Source: DATBLY01 sp963705545
GTDB lineage: Bacteria; Actinomycetota; UBA4738; HRBIN12
DNA length: 64,000 bases
NCBI GenBank assembly: GCA_963705545.1
Contig: CAVPJX010000005.1
Location: 276,486 to 340,485 of the forward strand
Direction of reading: 5' to 3'
Part shown: positions 1 through 8,382 of the stretch, in pieces
Numbering within the stretch: position 1 is the stretch's first letter
How the letters are laid out: each line of letters opens with the position of its first letter
Position numbers and translations under genes: made by a program
The notes under the pieces: model-generated
The model's database searches: none
What the model saw: only the letters and a program-made list of their open reading frames with translations
Told to the model about the DNA's origin: nothing

Positions 1-621
1 GTGCCAGCCGATCTTGCGGTACGGGGCGTCGACCGCGACGCCCGGCGCGTCGGCCGGGACCACGATCGTCGACAGGCCGGCGGGGCCGCCGCCGGGCTCG
101 GTGGCCGCGGCCACGACGTGGAACGCGGTGATCGGCGTGCCGGCGTTCGTGATGAACGCCTTCGCGCCGTCGATCACCCAGCCGTCGTCCTCGAGCCTCG
201 CGGTCGTGCGGGCGGCGGCGGCGTCGGAGCCGCCGCCGGGCTCGGTGAGCGCGAACGAGCCCAGGGTCTCGCCCCGCGCGAGCGGGGCGAGCCACCGCTC
301 CTTCTGCTCCTCGGTCCCGAACCGGTCGATCATCGTGCCGGCCAGGCCGACGGCCGCCGAGAGCGTGATCCCGGCCGACTGATCCGCGCGCCCGATCTCC
401 TCGATCGCGAGGCACATCGTCACCGCGTCCGCGTCCGACCCGCCGTAGCGCTCGGGGAACGGCAGCCCGAACAATCCCAGCTCGCCCATCCGCCGCACCA
501 CCTCGAGCGGGAAGCGCTCCTCTCGGTCGGCCTCGGCCGCCTGCGGCGCGACGACCTCCTGCGCGAACCCGCGGACGACGTCGCGGAACGCCGCCTGCTC
601 CGGGCTCAGGTCGAAGTTCAT
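1..621 (-). CDS. Acyl-CoA dehydrogenase, C-terminus cut by window edge
   Basis: This flavoprotein oxidises an acyl-CoA thioester to the enoyl-CoA. Only the first 207 residues are in the window; the FAD-binding C-terminal helices lie beyond position 1. The visible part shows the all-helical N-terminal domain, then the FALTEPGGGSD strand at residues 123-133 and DGAKAFITNA at 151-160, both family hallmarks that contact the flavin and substrate. The ATG at 621 overlaps the stop of the preceding DUF35 gene as ATGA, which indicates translational coupling and fixes the start. It is the last visible gene of a minus-strand operon with two thiolase-like genes and DUF35 proteins, so it probably acts in side-chain or fatty acyl-CoA degradation. 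The exact substrate cannot be told. Confidence 0.93.
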   Translation of the reverse strand, partial: MNFDLSPEQAAFRDVVRGFAQEVVAPQAAEADREERFPLEVVRRMGELGLFGLPFPERYGGSDADAVTMCLAIEEIGRADQSAGITLSAAVGLAGTMIDRFGTEEQKERWLAPLARGETLGSFALTEPGGGSDAAAARTTARLEDDGWVIDGAKAFITNAGTPITAFHVVAAATEPGGGPAGLSTIVVPADAPGVAVDAPYRKIGWH

Positions 622-1052
622 GCCGGCCGGAACCCCTCCAGGTCGAGGATCGACCCGCTCCGCTGCGCCGCCGGACGCAGGACCGCCTCCACCCGCATCC
701 CGATCGTCCACGTCGCCTCGCCGAGCAGGCGGTGCAGCAGCACCGTGTCGGCGCCGTCCAGCCGCACGAGGCCGAGCGGCTGCGGCTCGTCGAGATCCCG
801 ATCGTCCACGTCCACGTGCGCGACCGTGAACGACTCGAGCGTGCCGCCCGGCCCGCACTCCACCCCGGGACCGAGCGCCGCGAAGCAGCGCTCGCAGAAG
901 ATGCGCGCGGGCAGGTACGTCACCTCGCACGCGTCGCAGCGCGCGCCCAGGAACACGCCGCGCGTGCGCAGCGCCTCGAGGAACGCGGTGTTGCCCACGC
1001 CGGGCGTGTAGTGGAAGGCGACCGGCATCTCCCCACGGACCGAGCGCGCCAC
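618..1052 (-). CDS. Zn-ribbon/OB-fold DUF35 protein
   Basis: This 144-residue protein has the architecture of the DUF35 family: an N-terminal helix, a zinc ribbon with cysteines at 39, 42, 53 and 56 (C-x2-C-x10-C-x2-C), and a C-terminal OB fold. Such proteins are obligate partners of thiolase-like aldolases and enoyl-CoA hydratases, for example ChsH2 with Ltp2 in steroid side-chain degradation. The gene starts at a GTG two bases after the stop of the thiolase-DUF35 fusion gene and ends in a 4-base overlap with the dehydrogenase. A free DUF35 beside a thiolase that already carries one suggests that it serves the other thiolase of the operon. That pairing is inference. Confidence 0.9.
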   Translation of the reverse strand: MARSVRGEMPVAFHYTPGVGNTAFLEALRTRGVFLGARCDACEVTYLPARIFCERCFAALGPGVECGPGGTLESFTVAHVDVDDRDLDEPQPLGLVRLDGADTVLLHRLLGEATWTIGMRVEAVLRPAAQRSGSILDLEGFRPA

Positions 1053-1053
1053 G

Positions 1054-2757
1054 TCAGGCCTCCCTCGGGCGGAAGTAGGCGATGTCGAGGATCGAGCCGG
1101 TGCGTTCCGCCGGCGGGCGGAAGACCGCCTCGACCGCCATCCCGATCGACGCGTCGGCGGGGTCGACCTCGCCGAGCTTGTGGAGGAACCCGCCCGAGCT
1201 CGCCCCGTCGAGCCGGATCACGGCGGGCAGCTCCGGGGGGTCGAGGGGCCGCATGTCCCAGCTGACGTGGCAGATCGAGAAGGTCTCGACCGTTCCGCTC
1301 GCGGGCACCTCGGTCCAGCGGTCCGTCGGCCGGAAGCATCGCTCGCAGAACTTGCGCGGCGGCACGAGCGTCCGCTCGCACGAGGCGCAGTACGTCGCCA
1401 CGATCGTGCCCTCGCGCAGCCCCTCGAGGAACCCACCGATCGCCTCGCCGGCGTCCCAATCCCACTCGGCATCGAGCCGGTCCTCGACCGCCCCGACCGC
1501 CGATCGGAACTCCGCGTCCGAGAGCGCGGTCGGGCCGAGCGTCGTCGCGGGCGGCGTCGGGGCTCCGTCCCCGGTCGCCGCGCGGTCCACGCCCATCACG
1601 ACGACGGTCCCGACCTGCATCAGGTCGCCCCACGCCTGCGCGACCCCGCGCTCCGGCGTCCCGGGGACCTGGCGCGCGCCGGCCTCCCCGCGGAGCTGCC
1701 AGAAGAGCTCCGCGATCTTCATCAGACCGGCCGCGGCGATCGGGTTGCCGACGCCGAGCAGTCCGCCGGACGGGCAGCACGGGAGGTCGCCGTCGCGCGC
1801 GGTGACCCCGTCGCGCGCGGCCTCGGGCGCCTTGCCCTTGTCGAACAGGAGCAGCCCCTCGAGGTGATGCAGCTCCTTGTAGTCGAACGGGTCGTACGGT
1901 TCGGCAACGTGGATCTGCTTGCGTGGCTCGGTGATGCCGGCCATGTCGTACGCCATGCGGGCGGCGTTCTCGACGTACTCGGGATAGACGAGATCGCGGT
2001 TCGTCCAGTACGAGGTGTCGAGGTTCCATCCGACGCCCTCGACCCAGACGGGCCGGTCGGTGATCCGCGCCGCGGCCTCTTCGCTCGCCATCACGATCGC
2101 GACGGCGCCGTCGCTGATCGGTGAGACGTCGAGCCGCTGCACGGGCCAGGCGAGCGTCTCGGACGCGAGCACGTCCTCGATCGTGATGTCCGCTTCGCCC
2201 AGCAGGGCGGCCGGGTGGTCGGCGGCGTTCCGCTTGTTCTTCACGGCGACCGCCGCGATGTCTCGCTTCTCGAGCCCGTAGGCGTGCATGTACCGATGCA
2301 TCTCGAGCGCGAAGATCCACAGCAGGTTCGGCCCGAGCGGTCGTTCGATGATGTGGTCGAAGATCGTCAGGAACGCGCCCTGCGGATGCGGCTGCGTGGA
2401 CGACATCTTCTCCTCGCAGACCACGAGGACCACGTCGGCCATGCCGGACGCGATCGTGTACCAGCCCTGGATCGGCGCGAAGACGCCGGTGCCGCCGCCG
2501 ACGTAGGTCCGGATGAACGGCTTGCCCCACGCGCCGGCGCCGTCGGCGAGGTAGTCGCCCTTGCGGTGCACGCCGTCGAAGGCGTCGGGCGCCGTGCCGA
2601 GCGCCACCGCGTCGACGTCGGCGAGCGTCAGCTCGGCGCTGTCGAGGGCCGCCTTCGACGCCTGCCACGCGAGCTCCTTGCCGGTCTCCTGCGCGCGGCG
2701 GACGAACCGCGTCATGCCGGCGCCGACCACGGCGACCCGGCGCCCGGTCACCGGCAT
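1054..2757 (-). CDS. Thiolase-like protein fused to a C-terminal DUF35 domain
   Basis: A thiolase/SCP-x type fold (residues 1 to about 400) is fused to a DUF35 Zn-ribbon and OB fold (from about 430), with cysteines at 457, 460, 471 and 474. Total length is 567 residues. I start it at the ATG at 2757 (MPVTGRRVAVVGAGMTRF), which opens a normal thiolase N-terminus; the open frame continues upstream only as arginine-rich shadow sequence. The usual GHP loop is replaced by GNP, and no typical N-terminal catalytic cysteine motif is obvious. This resembles Ltp2-like retro-aldolases more than true thiolases. It lies 13 bases after the first thiolase gene and 1 base before the DUF35 gene. Cleavage of a beta-hydroxyacyl-CoA is a reasonable guess, not shown. 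Confidence 0.87.
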   Translation of the reverse strand: MPVTGRRVAVVGAGMTRFVRRAQETGKELAWQASKAALDSAELTLADVDAVALGTAPDAFDGVHRKGDYLADGAGAWGKPFIRTYVGGGTGVFAPIQGWYTIASGMADVVLVVCEEKMSSTQPHPQGAFLTIFDHIIERPLGPNLLWIFALEMHRYMHAYGLEKRDIAAVAVKNKRNAADHPAALLGEADITIEDVLASETLAWPVQRLDVSPISDGAVAIVMASEEAAARITDRPVWVEGVGWNLDTSYWTNRDLVYPEYVENAARMAYDMAGITEPRKQIHVAEPYDPFDYKELHHLEGLLLFDKGKAPEAARDGVTARDGDLPCCPSGGLLGVGNPIAAAGLMKIAELFWQLRGEAGARQVPGTPERGVAQAWGDLMQVGTVVVMGVDRAATGDGAPTPPATTLGPTALSDAEFRSAVGAVEDRLDAEWDWDAGEAIGGFLEGLREGTIVATYCASCERTLVPPRKFCERCFRPTDRWTEVPASGTVETFSICHVSWDMRPLDPPELPAVIRLDGASSGGFLHKLGEVDPADASIGMAVEAVFRPPAERTGSILDIAYFRPREA

Positions 2758-2770
2758 GTCCCCACGGATG

Positions 2771-3830
2771 TCACGACGCCGCCTCCAAGACGGCGACCGC
2801 CGCGGACGAGCTCGGCACGCCGCGCCACGACTGGGCGACCGCGCGTCGCGCGTTGCCCGCCCGCAGCCGCTCGACGCAGCCGAGCACGCGCGCCAGGCCG
2901 TTCGCCTCGTGCAGGTAGCCCTCGCCGAGCGCGCCACCGGAGGGGTTCACCGATGCCGGCGAGAGTCCGTCCAGCCCGAGGGCCTCCAGGTGCTGCAACT
3001 GCTTGTAGGCGAAGGTGTCGTCGACCTCCGCGAGATCGACATCGGCCGGGCCGGTATCCGCCTGATCGAACGCCATCCGCGCCGCGCGCTCGGCGGCGAT
3101 CGCCGCGTCCCAGTCGCGGCTCTCGAGCGACGGCGCGTCCTGGCTCCACCCGACGCCGGTCACCCAGGCGACGGGCGTCGGCGCTTCCTCCTCGGCCGAG
3201 AGCACGACGACGATGCATCCGTCGGCGCTCGACGCGGCCTGCTCGCGCGTCAGCGGGTCGAACAGCGGCGTTGGATCCTGCACGTCCGCGAACCACGCGC
3301 GCGGGTTCTCCCGGGCGTGCTCGCGGTTGCGCTGCGCGACGGCGGCGCAGTGCTGGGGGAGGTGGCCGCTCACGTGCAGATAGCGCCGCATCTCCAGCCC
3401 CGCGACCGCGAGCGCGGAGAGCCCGAGCGGCCGGTTCAGCACCGGGTCCAAGCGCGAACCGGTCGACGCGTCCCTGCGCGACGACCTCCGAGGCTTTCGA
3501 GTGCGCCTCGATCGCCACCGTCCGCGCGATCCCGGAGCGGATCAGCATCACGCCCGTGGCGAGTGCGAACAACCCGTCGGCGGCGACGGTCTGCACCGGC
3601 CGCTGCACGGCGCCGAGCTGGTCGGGGACGTACTCGTCGAAGATGCTCGTCCCCTCCTGGAGGTCCTCCGAGGCACAGACGAACGAGTCGATCTGGGTCC
3701 GGGGGTCGACCTGCGCGTCCGCGTAGGCGTTGCGCGCGGCGTCGAACATGAGCTCCCTCGTGGACACCCCGGGGGTGGTGGGGGCGAAGCCGGAGAACCC
3801 GATCCCACGGATGCCCACGCGGCCGGCCAT
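2771..3830 (-). CDS. Thiolase-like protein (Ltp2 type), one frameshift
   Basis: This is the first gene of the minus-strand operon, about 352 residues once the frame is restored. The N-terminal half (MAGRVGIRGIGFSGFAPTTP) and the C-terminal half are in different frames, joined near 3448, where one extra base in a TTGG run breaks the reading. The C-terminal half has the NPSGGALGEGY loop of thiolase-like enzymes but lacks the GHP histidine, as in steroid aldolases. An alternative ATG at 3848 adds six residues. The start is only 26 bases from the divergent synthetase start at 3857, so both promoters must overlap the partner's coding sequence or a single compact region. The indel is more likely a sequencing error than a true inactivation, because both halves stay well conserved in character. 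Confidence 0.75.
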
Positions 3831-3856
3831 CGAGCTCCGTTCTACCATGCCCCGAG

Positions 3857-5800
3857 ATGCCGGTCGTGTGGTCGCCGTCGCCGGAGTACGAGGAGCGGGC
3901 GAACGTCACCCGACTGATGCGCGCCCACGGGATCGAGACCTACGACGAGCTGCTCGCGCGCTCGATCGGCGACATCGCCTGGTTCTGGGACGCGGTCGTA
4001 CGCGACCTCGGCCTGTCGTTCCTCGAGCCGTACGAGCGGGTGCTGGACACGTCGCGCGGCGTGCCGTGGACCACGTGGTTCACGGGGGGGAAGACGAACC
4101 TCGCCCACGCGTGCGTGGACGTCTGGTCGGAGCGGACGCCCGATGCCCCCGCCGTGGTGTGGGAGTCGGAGGACGGCGAGGTGCGCACGGTCTCGTACCA
4201 CGAGCTCCGCGTGCTGACGGATCGGGTCGCCCACGGCCTGCGCGGGCTCGGGGTCCGCGAGCGGGACACGGTCGGCGTCTTCCTGCCGATGGCGCCGGAG
4301 ACGGTCGCCGCCGTGATGGCCTGCGCGAAGCTCGGGGCGATCTTCGTGCCGATCTTCAGCGGGTTCGGACCCGACGCGGTCGCGACGCGGCTGGCCGACG
4401 CCGGCGCCCGGGTGCTGATCACCGCGGACGGGTCGCTCCGCAAGGGCCGGCCGGTTCCGATGGCCGAGGTCGCGCGCCGCGCCGCCGAGCTGGCCGGCTG
4501 CGTCGAGCGGATCGTCGTGTGGCCGCGGCTGGGCGCGCGAGCGGCGAGCGGTCTCCCGACCGACGTTCCCTGGGACGCGCTCCTGGGAACCTCGCCGGAG
4601 CCGTTCGCGACGGAGCCGCTCGACAGCGAGCACCCGCTCTTCATCGGCTACACGAGCGGGACGACCGGGCGGCCCAAGGGCGCGGTGCACGTGCACGCGG
4701 GCTTCCTCGTGAAGGTCGCGAGCGAGGTCGCGTACCAGGTCGACCTGCATCCGGACGAGACGCTGCACTGGGTGACCGACCTCGGCTGGATCATGGGGCC
4801 CTGGGAGATCGTGGGCGCGCTGGCGCTCGGCGCCACGGTCCTGCTGACCGAGGGCGCGCCGAACGTCCCCGGCCCCGACCGCCTCTGGGCCACGGTCGAG
4901 CGCCACCGGGTCACGACGCTCGGCGTGTCGCCGACGCTGATCCGCTCGCTGATCCCCTCCGGCGTCGAACCGGTGCGGGCGCACGACCGCTCGTCGCTGC
5001 GGATCCTCGCCTCGACCGGAGAGCCGTGGAACCCCGATCCGTGGATGTGGCTGTTCCGGGAGGTCGGCGAGGGCCGGTGCCCGATCATCAACCTCTCCGG
5101 TGGGACCGAGGTCGGCGCGTGCTTCCTCTCGCCCCTGCCGATCACGGAGCTGAAGCCGACGACGCTCCGCGGTCCGGCGCTGGGGATGGATCTGCAGGTC
5201 TGGGGCCCGGACGGCCGCCCGGTCGCCCCGGGCGAGGTCGGCGAGCTCGTGTGCCGGCAGCCCTGGCCGGCGATGACGCGCGGGATCTGGGGCGACGACG
5301 AGCGGTACCTCGACACGTACTGGCGTCGGTGGCCCGACGTCTGGGTCCACGGAGACTGGGCGAGCGTCGACGCGGACGGGTTCTGGTTCCTGCACGGCCG
5401 CAGCGACGACACGCTGTCGGTGGCCGGCAAGCGGCTCGGGCCGGCCGAGGTCGAGAGCGCCCTCGCGACGCACGCCGCGGTCGCCGAGTCGGCCGCCGTC
5501 GGCGTCCCGCATCCCGTCAAGGGCGAGGCGATCTGGTGCTTCGTCGCCCTCCGCCCCGGCGTCGAGCCGAGCGACGCGCTGGCCGCCGCGCTCACCGACG
5601 TCGTGGCCGACCACCTCGGGAGGTCGTTCGCCCCGGCGCGGGTGGTCTTCGTCGGCGAGCTGCCGAAGACCCGGTCGGCCAAGATCGTCCGCCGCGCGAT
5701 CCGCGCGGCGGCCCTCGGCGAGGACCCGGGCGACCTCTCGAGCCTGGAGGACCCGGCGGCCGTCGACGCGATCCGGGCGGCCGTCGCGCCGCCGGCGTGA
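3857..5800 (+). CDS. Acetyl-CoA synthetase-like AMP-dependent acyl-CoA ligase
   Basis: This 647-residue adenylate-forming enzyme would activate a carboxylic acid to its CoA thioester through an acyl-AMP. The N-terminus has the acetyl-CoA synthetase type cap. The phosphate-binding loop YTSGTTGRPKG lies near residue 265, the aromatic and GTE-type core follows (INLSGGTEVGA), and the C-terminal lysine motif PKTRSAKIVRR lies near residue 605. Length and the WFTGGKTNLAHACVD segment match the acetoacetyl-CoA/acetyl-CoA synthetase branch rather than long-chain ligases. It is transcribed divergently from the aldolase and dehydrogenase operon and probably feeds substrate into it. The chain length of the acid is not determinable. 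Confidence 0.92.
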   Translation: MPVVWSPSPEYEERANVTRLMRAHGIETYDELLARSIGDIAWFWDAVVRDLGLSFLEPYERVLDTSRGVPWTTWFTGGKTNLAHACVDVWSERTPDAPAVVWESEDGEVRTVSYHELRVLTDRVAHGLRGLGVRERDTVGVFLPMAPETVAAVMACAKLGAIFVPIFSGFGPDAVATRLADAGARVLITADGSLRKGRPVPMAEVARRAAELAGCVERIVVWPRLGARAASGLPTDVPWDALLGTSPEPFATEPLDSEHPLFIGYTSGTTGRPKGAVHVHAGFLVKVASEVAYQVDLHPDETLHWVTDLGWIMGPWEIVGALALGATVLLTEGAPNVPGPDRLWATVERHRVTTLGVSPTLIRSLIPSGVEPVRAHDRSSLRILASTGEPWNPDPWMWLFREVGEGRCPIINLSGGTEVGACFLSPLPITELKPTTLRGPALGMDLQVWGPDGRPVAPGEVGELVCRQPWPAMTRGIWGDDERYLDTYWRRWPDVWVHGDWASVDADGFWFLHGRSDDTLSVAGKRLGPAEVESALATHAAVAESAAVGVPHPVKGEAIWCFVALRPGVEPSDALAAALTDVVADHLGRSFAPARVVFVGELPKTRSAKIVRRAIRAAALGEDPGDLSSLEDPAAVDAIRAAVAPPA

Positions 5801-5821
5801 TCGGCCCGCCCGCTCTGCCGC

Positions 5822-5827
5822 TAGGGT
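5822..5827 (+). promoter_or_regulatory. Possible -10 box for a leaderless DUF6328 transcript
   Basis: TAGGGT ends 8 bases before the ATG at 5836, and there is no Shine-Dalgarno sequence in between. This spacing fits a -10 hexamer driving a leaderless transcript, a common arrangement in actinobacteria. No good -35 element is visible. Confidence 0.35.
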
Positions 5828-5835
5828 GGTCCCTC

Positions 5836-6321
5836 ATGGCGGACAACGACGAGGAATCCAGACGGCAGCAGCTGAACCGCGAGCTGCTCGAGCTGCTGAA
5901 CGAGCTCCGCGTCGCGCTCGCCGGCGTGACCGTCCTGTTCGCGTTCCTGCTGACGCTCCCGTTCACGTCGCGCTTCGAGAAGCTCGATGAGCTCCAGCAG
6001 AACACGCTGATCTTCGCGTTCTTCGCGGCTGCGTCCGCCGTGATCACCCTCGTGATGCCGACCGCGTTCCACCGGATCCGCTGGCGCCACGGCGACAAGG
6101 AGGCGCTCCTGCGCACGTCGAACCGCATGGCGCTGGTGGGCCTGGTGTGCTTGTCCGTCGCGCTCACCTCCGTCGTGCTCCTGTTCACGGAGCTCTTCTT
6201 CACCGAAGGCGTCGCGATCGCGATCACGGCGATCGTCGGGCTCGTGATCGCCGGGCTGTGGTTCGTGCTGCCGCTGGCCCGCTGGGCACGCGACGGCCTC
6301 GACGACCGGGACGACCACTGA
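5836..6321 (+). CDS. DUF6328 family membrane protein
   Basis: This small integral membrane protein of 161 residues has a charged N-terminal helix (residues 1-28) followed by four hydrophobic segments. The LLNELRVALAGVTVLFAFLLTLPF segment at residues 16-39 is characteristic of the DUF6328 family, whose function is unknown. The ATG at 5836 was chosen because it opens this family N-terminus; the frame is open far upstream only as a shadow of the synthetase gene. A TAGGGT box sits just before the start. It is followed 28 bases later by the nitrilase gene, which seems to have its own promoter. Confidence 0.85.
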   Translation: MADNDEESRRQQLNRELLELLNELRVALAGVTVLFAFLLTLPFTSRFEKLDELQQNTLIFAFFAAASAVITLVMPTAFHRIRWRHGDKEALLRTSNRMALVGLVCLSVALTSVVLLFTELFFTEGVAIAITAIVGLVIAGLWFVLPLARWARDGLDDRDDH

Positions 6322-6334
6322 GGTCCGGTCCTCC

Positions 6335-6340
6335 TAGACT
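6335..6340 (+). promoter_or_regulatory. Possible -10 box upstream of the carbon-nitrogen hydrolase
   Basis: TAGACT lies 9 bases before the ATG at 6350. No ribosome binding site separates them, so a leaderless transcript is possible. The match is short and unsupported by a clear -35. Confidence 0.3.
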
Positions 6341-6349
6341 GCGCGGACG

Positions 6350-7165
6350 ATGCGGGTCGCGATCTGCCAGATGCGGTCGGGCGACGACGTCGAGGCGAAC
6401 GTCGCCGAGGCCGAGCGGCTCCTGAACGAGGCGGCCGACGGAGGCGCCGACCTCGCGGCGCTCCCGGAGGTCTTCCCGTACCTCGGCCCGGCGTCCCGTC
6501 GCGCCGAGGTGGCCGAGCCGGTGCCGGGTCCCGTGACCGATCGCCTGGCCGCGGTGGCGGCCGCGCGGGGGATGTGGGTGCTCGGGGGCAGCGTCCTCGA
6601 GCGGGACGGCGAGCATGTGTTCAACACGTCGCCGCTGTTCGACCGGTCGGGCGAGCTCGTCGCGCGCTATCGCAAGATCCACCTGTTCGACGTGGAGCTG
6701 CCCGGGCAGCCGCCGTTCCGTGAGTCGGCCACCTTCACGCCCGGAGACCAACTGATCACGTTCGAGACGGACCAGGCACGTGTCGGGCTGTCGATCTGCT
6801 ACGACCTGCGGTTCCCCGAGCTGTACCGGGGGCTGATGGCGCTCGGCGCAGAGGTGTTGCTGGTGCCGGCGCAGTTCCAGTTCGAGACCGGGAAGGACCA
6901 CTGGCACGTCCTGCTGCGGGCCCGCGCGATCGAGGATCAGTGCTTCGTCGTGGCGGCGGGACAGTGGGGACCGTTCGGCGACGGCGAGGGCGGCCGACGC
7001 TCGTACGGGCACAGCCTGGTCGCCGACCCCTGGGGTCGGATCCTGGTCGAGGCGCCCGAGGAGGGTTCCGGGGTGTGGTTCGCCGACCTGGACCTGGGCG
7101 AGCTCCGGCGGATCCGCCAGCGGTTGCCCGCGTTGCAGCATCGCCGGCTCGGTCTCGTGTGCTGA
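6350..7165 (+). CDS. Carbon-nitrogen hydrolase (nitrilase superfamily, Nit/omega-amidase type)
   Basis: This 271-residue enzyme should hydrolyse a small amide, such as deaminated glutathione or an omega-amide, in the cytoplasm. The catalytic triad is complete: Glu40 in ALPEVFPY, Lys109 in YRKIHLFDVELPG and Cys150 in SICYDLRFPELYR. The RKIHLFDV and YDLRFPE signatures are those of the Nit1/Nit2 branch. Length is normal for the branch. The downstream GNAT gene follows after 10 bases and the HEAT-like gene overlaps that one, so the three may form a short operon. Confidence 0.92.
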   Translation: MRVAICQMRSGDDVEANVAEAERLLNEAADGGADLAALPEVFPYLGPASRRAEVAEPVPGPVTDRLAAVAAARGMWVLGGSVLERDGEHVFNTSPLFDRSGELVARYRKIHLFDVELPGQPPFRESATFTPGDQLITFETDQARVGLSICYDLRFPELYRGLMALGAEVLLVPAQFQFETGKDHWHVLLRARAIEDQCFVVAAGQWGPFGDGEGGRRSYGHSLVADPWGRILVEAPEEGSGVWFADLDLGELRRIRQRLPALQHRRLGLVC

Positions 7166-7175
7166 GGATCGCGGC

Positions 7176-7631
7176 GTGACGCGACGATCGATCGACGGCG
7201 GGATCGAGCTGGACGACGATCGCGATCGGGTCGACGTCGACGCGGTGTTCGCCTTCCTCTCCGAGGAGGCGTACTGGGTCCCGGGCCGCTCCCGCGAGAC
7301 GATCGAGCGGCTGATCCGGGAGTCGACGCGGGTGGTGGCCGCCTACGACGGCCGGACCCTCGTCGGGTTCTGCCGGGTCGTCTCGGACGGCTCCAGCGTG
7401 GCCTGGCTCGGAGACGTCTTCGTCGTGGCGTCGCACCGCGGCCTCGGGATCGCGACGGAGCTCGTCCGGGAGGCGGTCGAGGACCCGTACGTCCGCGACC
7501 TGCAGTGGTACCTGGGGACGCGCGACGCGCACGCGCTCTATCGGAAGTTCGGGTTCCGAGAGCCCGACGACGGCCGCACGATGGTGCGGTCGCGGGCCGT
7601 CTCACCGGAGGCCGGCGATGGGGTCGCATGA
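7176..7631 (+). CDS. GNAT family N-acetyltransferase
   Basis: This 151-residue protein has a GNAT fold. The acetyl-CoA binding region is FVVASHRGLGIATELVREA, a variant of the Q/R-x-x-G-x-G/A motif, and the final HALYRKFGFREPDD segment is the typical strand and helix near the C-terminus. The start is the GTG at 7176, giving an N-terminal extension before the fold; later starts would remove the first strand. Substrate is unknown. It overlaps the downstream HEAT-like gene by 14 bases and follows the nitrilase gene by 10, suggesting co-transcription. Confidence 0.87.
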   Translation: MTRRSIDGGIELDDDRDRVDVDAVFAFLSEEAYWVPGRSRETIERLIRESTRVVAAYDGRTLVGFCRVVSDGSSVAWLGDVFVVASHRGLGIATELVREAVEDPYVRDLQWYLGTRDAHALYRKFGFREPDDGRTMVRSRAVSPEAGDGVA

Positions 7632-8364
7632 GACGTACGTCCGCGAGCTGTCGGACGCCACGGACCGCGACGCGTATCTGATCGAGCGCTCCGGCTTGCC
7701 GGGCCCCCGCGGCAACCTGGAGCTGCTCGACGCGGCCGCCGACGTCGCGGACGCGGCGGAGATCCGGCGGTGGGCGGCGATCGGCCCGGACGAGGCCGGG
7801 ACGAACGAGCCGCGTGGGTTCCTGGCGATGTGCGGGGTGGCCGGGCTGGGTCGCCTCGCGGTCGAAGGCGATCGGGCCGCCGTCGGGGAGCTCCGGGTGC
7901 ACGCGAACGATCCCCGCTGGCGCGTGCGCGAGGCCGTCGCGATCGCGCTGCAGCGGATCGGCGACGCCGACCTCGACGAGCTCTCCCGGATCGCGGAGGC
8001 CTGGTCGGACGGCACGGCCTACGAGCGGCGGGCGGCGGCCGCGGCGGTGGCGGAGCCGAGGTTGCTGCGGGACCCGGAGGCCGCCGCCCGTGCGGTGTCG
8101 CTCTTCGACCGGATCACCGCTTCCTTCGTCGCCGATCCTGGCGACCGGCGCAGCGACGAGCTCCGGACGCTCCGCAAGGCCCTCGGCTACGGCTGGAGCG
8201 TCGTGATCGTCGCCGACCCGTCGCACGGGAAGCGGGCGTTCGAACGGTGGCTCGGCTCGGACGATAACGACGTGCGATGGATCTGCCGCGAGAACCTGAA
8301 GAAGGCGAGGCTCGAGCGGCTGGACGCGACGTGGGTCCGGGACAGCCGAGACCGGCTCCTCTAG
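7618..8364 (+). CDS. HEAT-repeat-like helical protein
   Basis: This 248-residue, mostly helical protein is rich in Ala, Asp and Arg. Helical pairs such as DPRWRVREAVAIALQRIGDAD and the C-terminal SDDNDVRWICRENLKKARLERL segment look like HEAT repeats, in which a D-x-x-(V/W)-R turn links antiparallel helices. There is no signal peptide, membrane segment or enzyme motif. HEAT-like proteins usually act as scaffolds or, in the AlkD-like case, as DNA glycosylases; I see no basis to choose. The ATG at 7618 overlaps the GNAT gene end. The stop codon lies inside the palindrome that ends this transcription unit. Confidence 0.72.
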   Translation: MGSHETYVRELSDATDRDAYLIERSGLPGPRGNLELLDAAADVADAAEIRRWAAIGPDEAGTNEPRGFLAMCGVAGLGRLAVEGDRAAVGELRVHANDPRWRVREAVAIALQRIGDADLDELSRIAEAWSDGTAYERRAAAAAVAEPRLLRDPEAAARAVSLFDRITASFVADPGDRRSDELRTLRKALGYGWSVVIVADPSHGKRAFERWLGSDDNDVRWICRENLKKARLERLDATWVRDSRDRLL

Positions 8365-8382
8365 TCTGGGCCAGACTAGAGG
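8358..8382. terminator. Bidirectional hairpin between convergent genes
   Basis: An almost gapless palindrome with arms CCTCTAGTCTGG and CCAGACTAGAGG around a single central G can form an 11-bp stem with a 3-base loop. It contains the stop codons of both convergent genes (HEAT-like on plus, mocA on minus). It would serve as a shared terminator, although no T tract follows on either strand. Confidence 0.6.

Noticed and set aside
920..2668. Long open frames on other frames of the acyl-CoA operon, and similar frames throughout the window
   Set aside because: They are Arg-, Gly- and Pro-rich, match no family and lie opposite or inside well-supported genes; high GC produces such shadows.
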